64,000 bases of DNA from Qipengyuania mesophila (GTDB lineage: Bacteria > Pseudomonadota > Alphaproteobacteria > Sphingomonadales > Sphingomonadaceae): assembly GCF_019711655.1 (NCBI RefSeq), contig NZ_JAIGNU010000003.1, forward strand, positions 62,001 through 126,000, in the 5' to 3' direction. The notes beneath the pieces were generated by a model. It was not told where the DNA came from, searched no databases, and saw only the letters and a program-made list of their open reading frames with translations. Below are positions 63,869-64,000 of this stretch, one piece after another (the first letter of the stretch is position 1; each line of letters starts with the position of its first letter). The position numbers and the translations under genes were made by a program.

Positions 63869-64000
63869 ATGCCCGCCCGCGCGCTTGTGATCATGATGGC
63901 GTGCAACATCGTCTGGGCGCTCAATGTCGTGGTGAGCAAGATCGCCATCGCCGACCTCGGCGCACCGCCGTTGTTCTACGCGCTGCTGCGATCTGTGATC
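63869..64000 (+). CDS. DMT-family (EamA) transporter, cut by window end
   Basis: The first 44 residues of a membrane protein: LVIMMACNIVWALNVVVSKIAI and GAPPLFYALLRSVI match the first spans of EamA/DMT exporters. The ATG lies two bases after the nadE stop, so the genes are co-translated. The rest is outside the window. Confidence 0.85.
   Translation, partial: MPARALVIMMACNIVWALNVVVSKIAIADLGAPPLFYALLRSVI

Overview
The window is high-GC DNA of an alphaproteobacterium, most likely a sphingomonad of the Erythrobacteraceae type. The order rnd, aspS, acpP, fabF, mltG, the Ros/MucR regulator, the OxyR with its two cysteines and the style of the TonB/PepSY, GPH-transporter and topoisomerase IB genes all fit; this placement is inference from gene content, not from a marker-gene comparison.

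Layout. (1) 1-5190 is an untidy accessory stretch: a small secreted protein, an MFS exporter, an alpha/beta hydrolase, then three gene relics in a row: the 3' end of a copper P-type ATPase gene, the 3' end of pgsA, and a defence-type reverse transcriptase gene whose catalytic core is missing. (2) 5194-13381 is core genome: oxyR-rnd on the minus strand; aspS, acpP, fabF, mltG, a 2H phosphoesterase and a membrane cyclic-nucleotide-binding protein on the plus strand; then tRNA-Met(CAU). (3) 13334-30742 is a 17.4 kb genomic island. Its ends are a 50 bp perfect direct repeat: the 3' end of tRNA-Met on the left and a copy without the rest of the tRNA on the right, followed by what looks like the tRNA's own displaced terminator. 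Inside are a tyrosine integrase, two serine recombinases, a PIN-nuclease pair, a protein with a PD-(D/E)XK-like signature, a set of small genes separated by related 70-90 bp repeats, an SNase-Excalibur nuclease, a MucR regulator, a membrane adenylate cyclase and several unknown genes. Between a 105-residue gene and a 98-residue gene lies about 1.1 kb without a believable gene but with at least fifteen strong stem-loops, a three-way junction and a GAAA tetraloop: a candidate giant structured RNA. A 22 bp palindrome in front of the 98-residue gene has its 14 bp core repeated 14 bp from the right attachment site, which suggests an excision/regulation circuit.

(4) 31098-36720 holds a compact cytoplasmic four-gene operon: patatin phospholipase, subtilisin-like protease, MBL-fold hydrolase and a peptidoglycan-binding/amidase-like protein, with a convergent membrane protein. 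Three hydrolytic effectors without signal peptides look like a conflict or immunity system that I cannot match to a named one. (5) 36931-40192 is an iron-uptake unit: a Fur-like inverted repeat, a TonB-dependent receptor and a PepSY membrane protein. (6) 40446-49305 pairs a translationally coupled operon for three exported proteins (one of 1366 residues) with a convergent operon for an ECF sigma factor and a membrane Ser/Thr kinase with a TPR-like C-terminus. (7) 49849-64000 is mostly ordinary chromosome: two GGDEF-EAL proteins, an endolysin-like N-acetylmuramidase, a thiolase-family enzyme, tRNA-Gln(UUG), a GPH sugar transporter, a YghU-type glutathione transferase, topoisomerase IB, an HWE-type histidine kinase, a glutamine-dependent NAD synthetase carrying a helix-turn-helix-like N-terminal extension, and the start of a DMT transporter cut by the window end.

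No CRISPR array, rRNA gene, intact insertion sequence or replication origin was seen.
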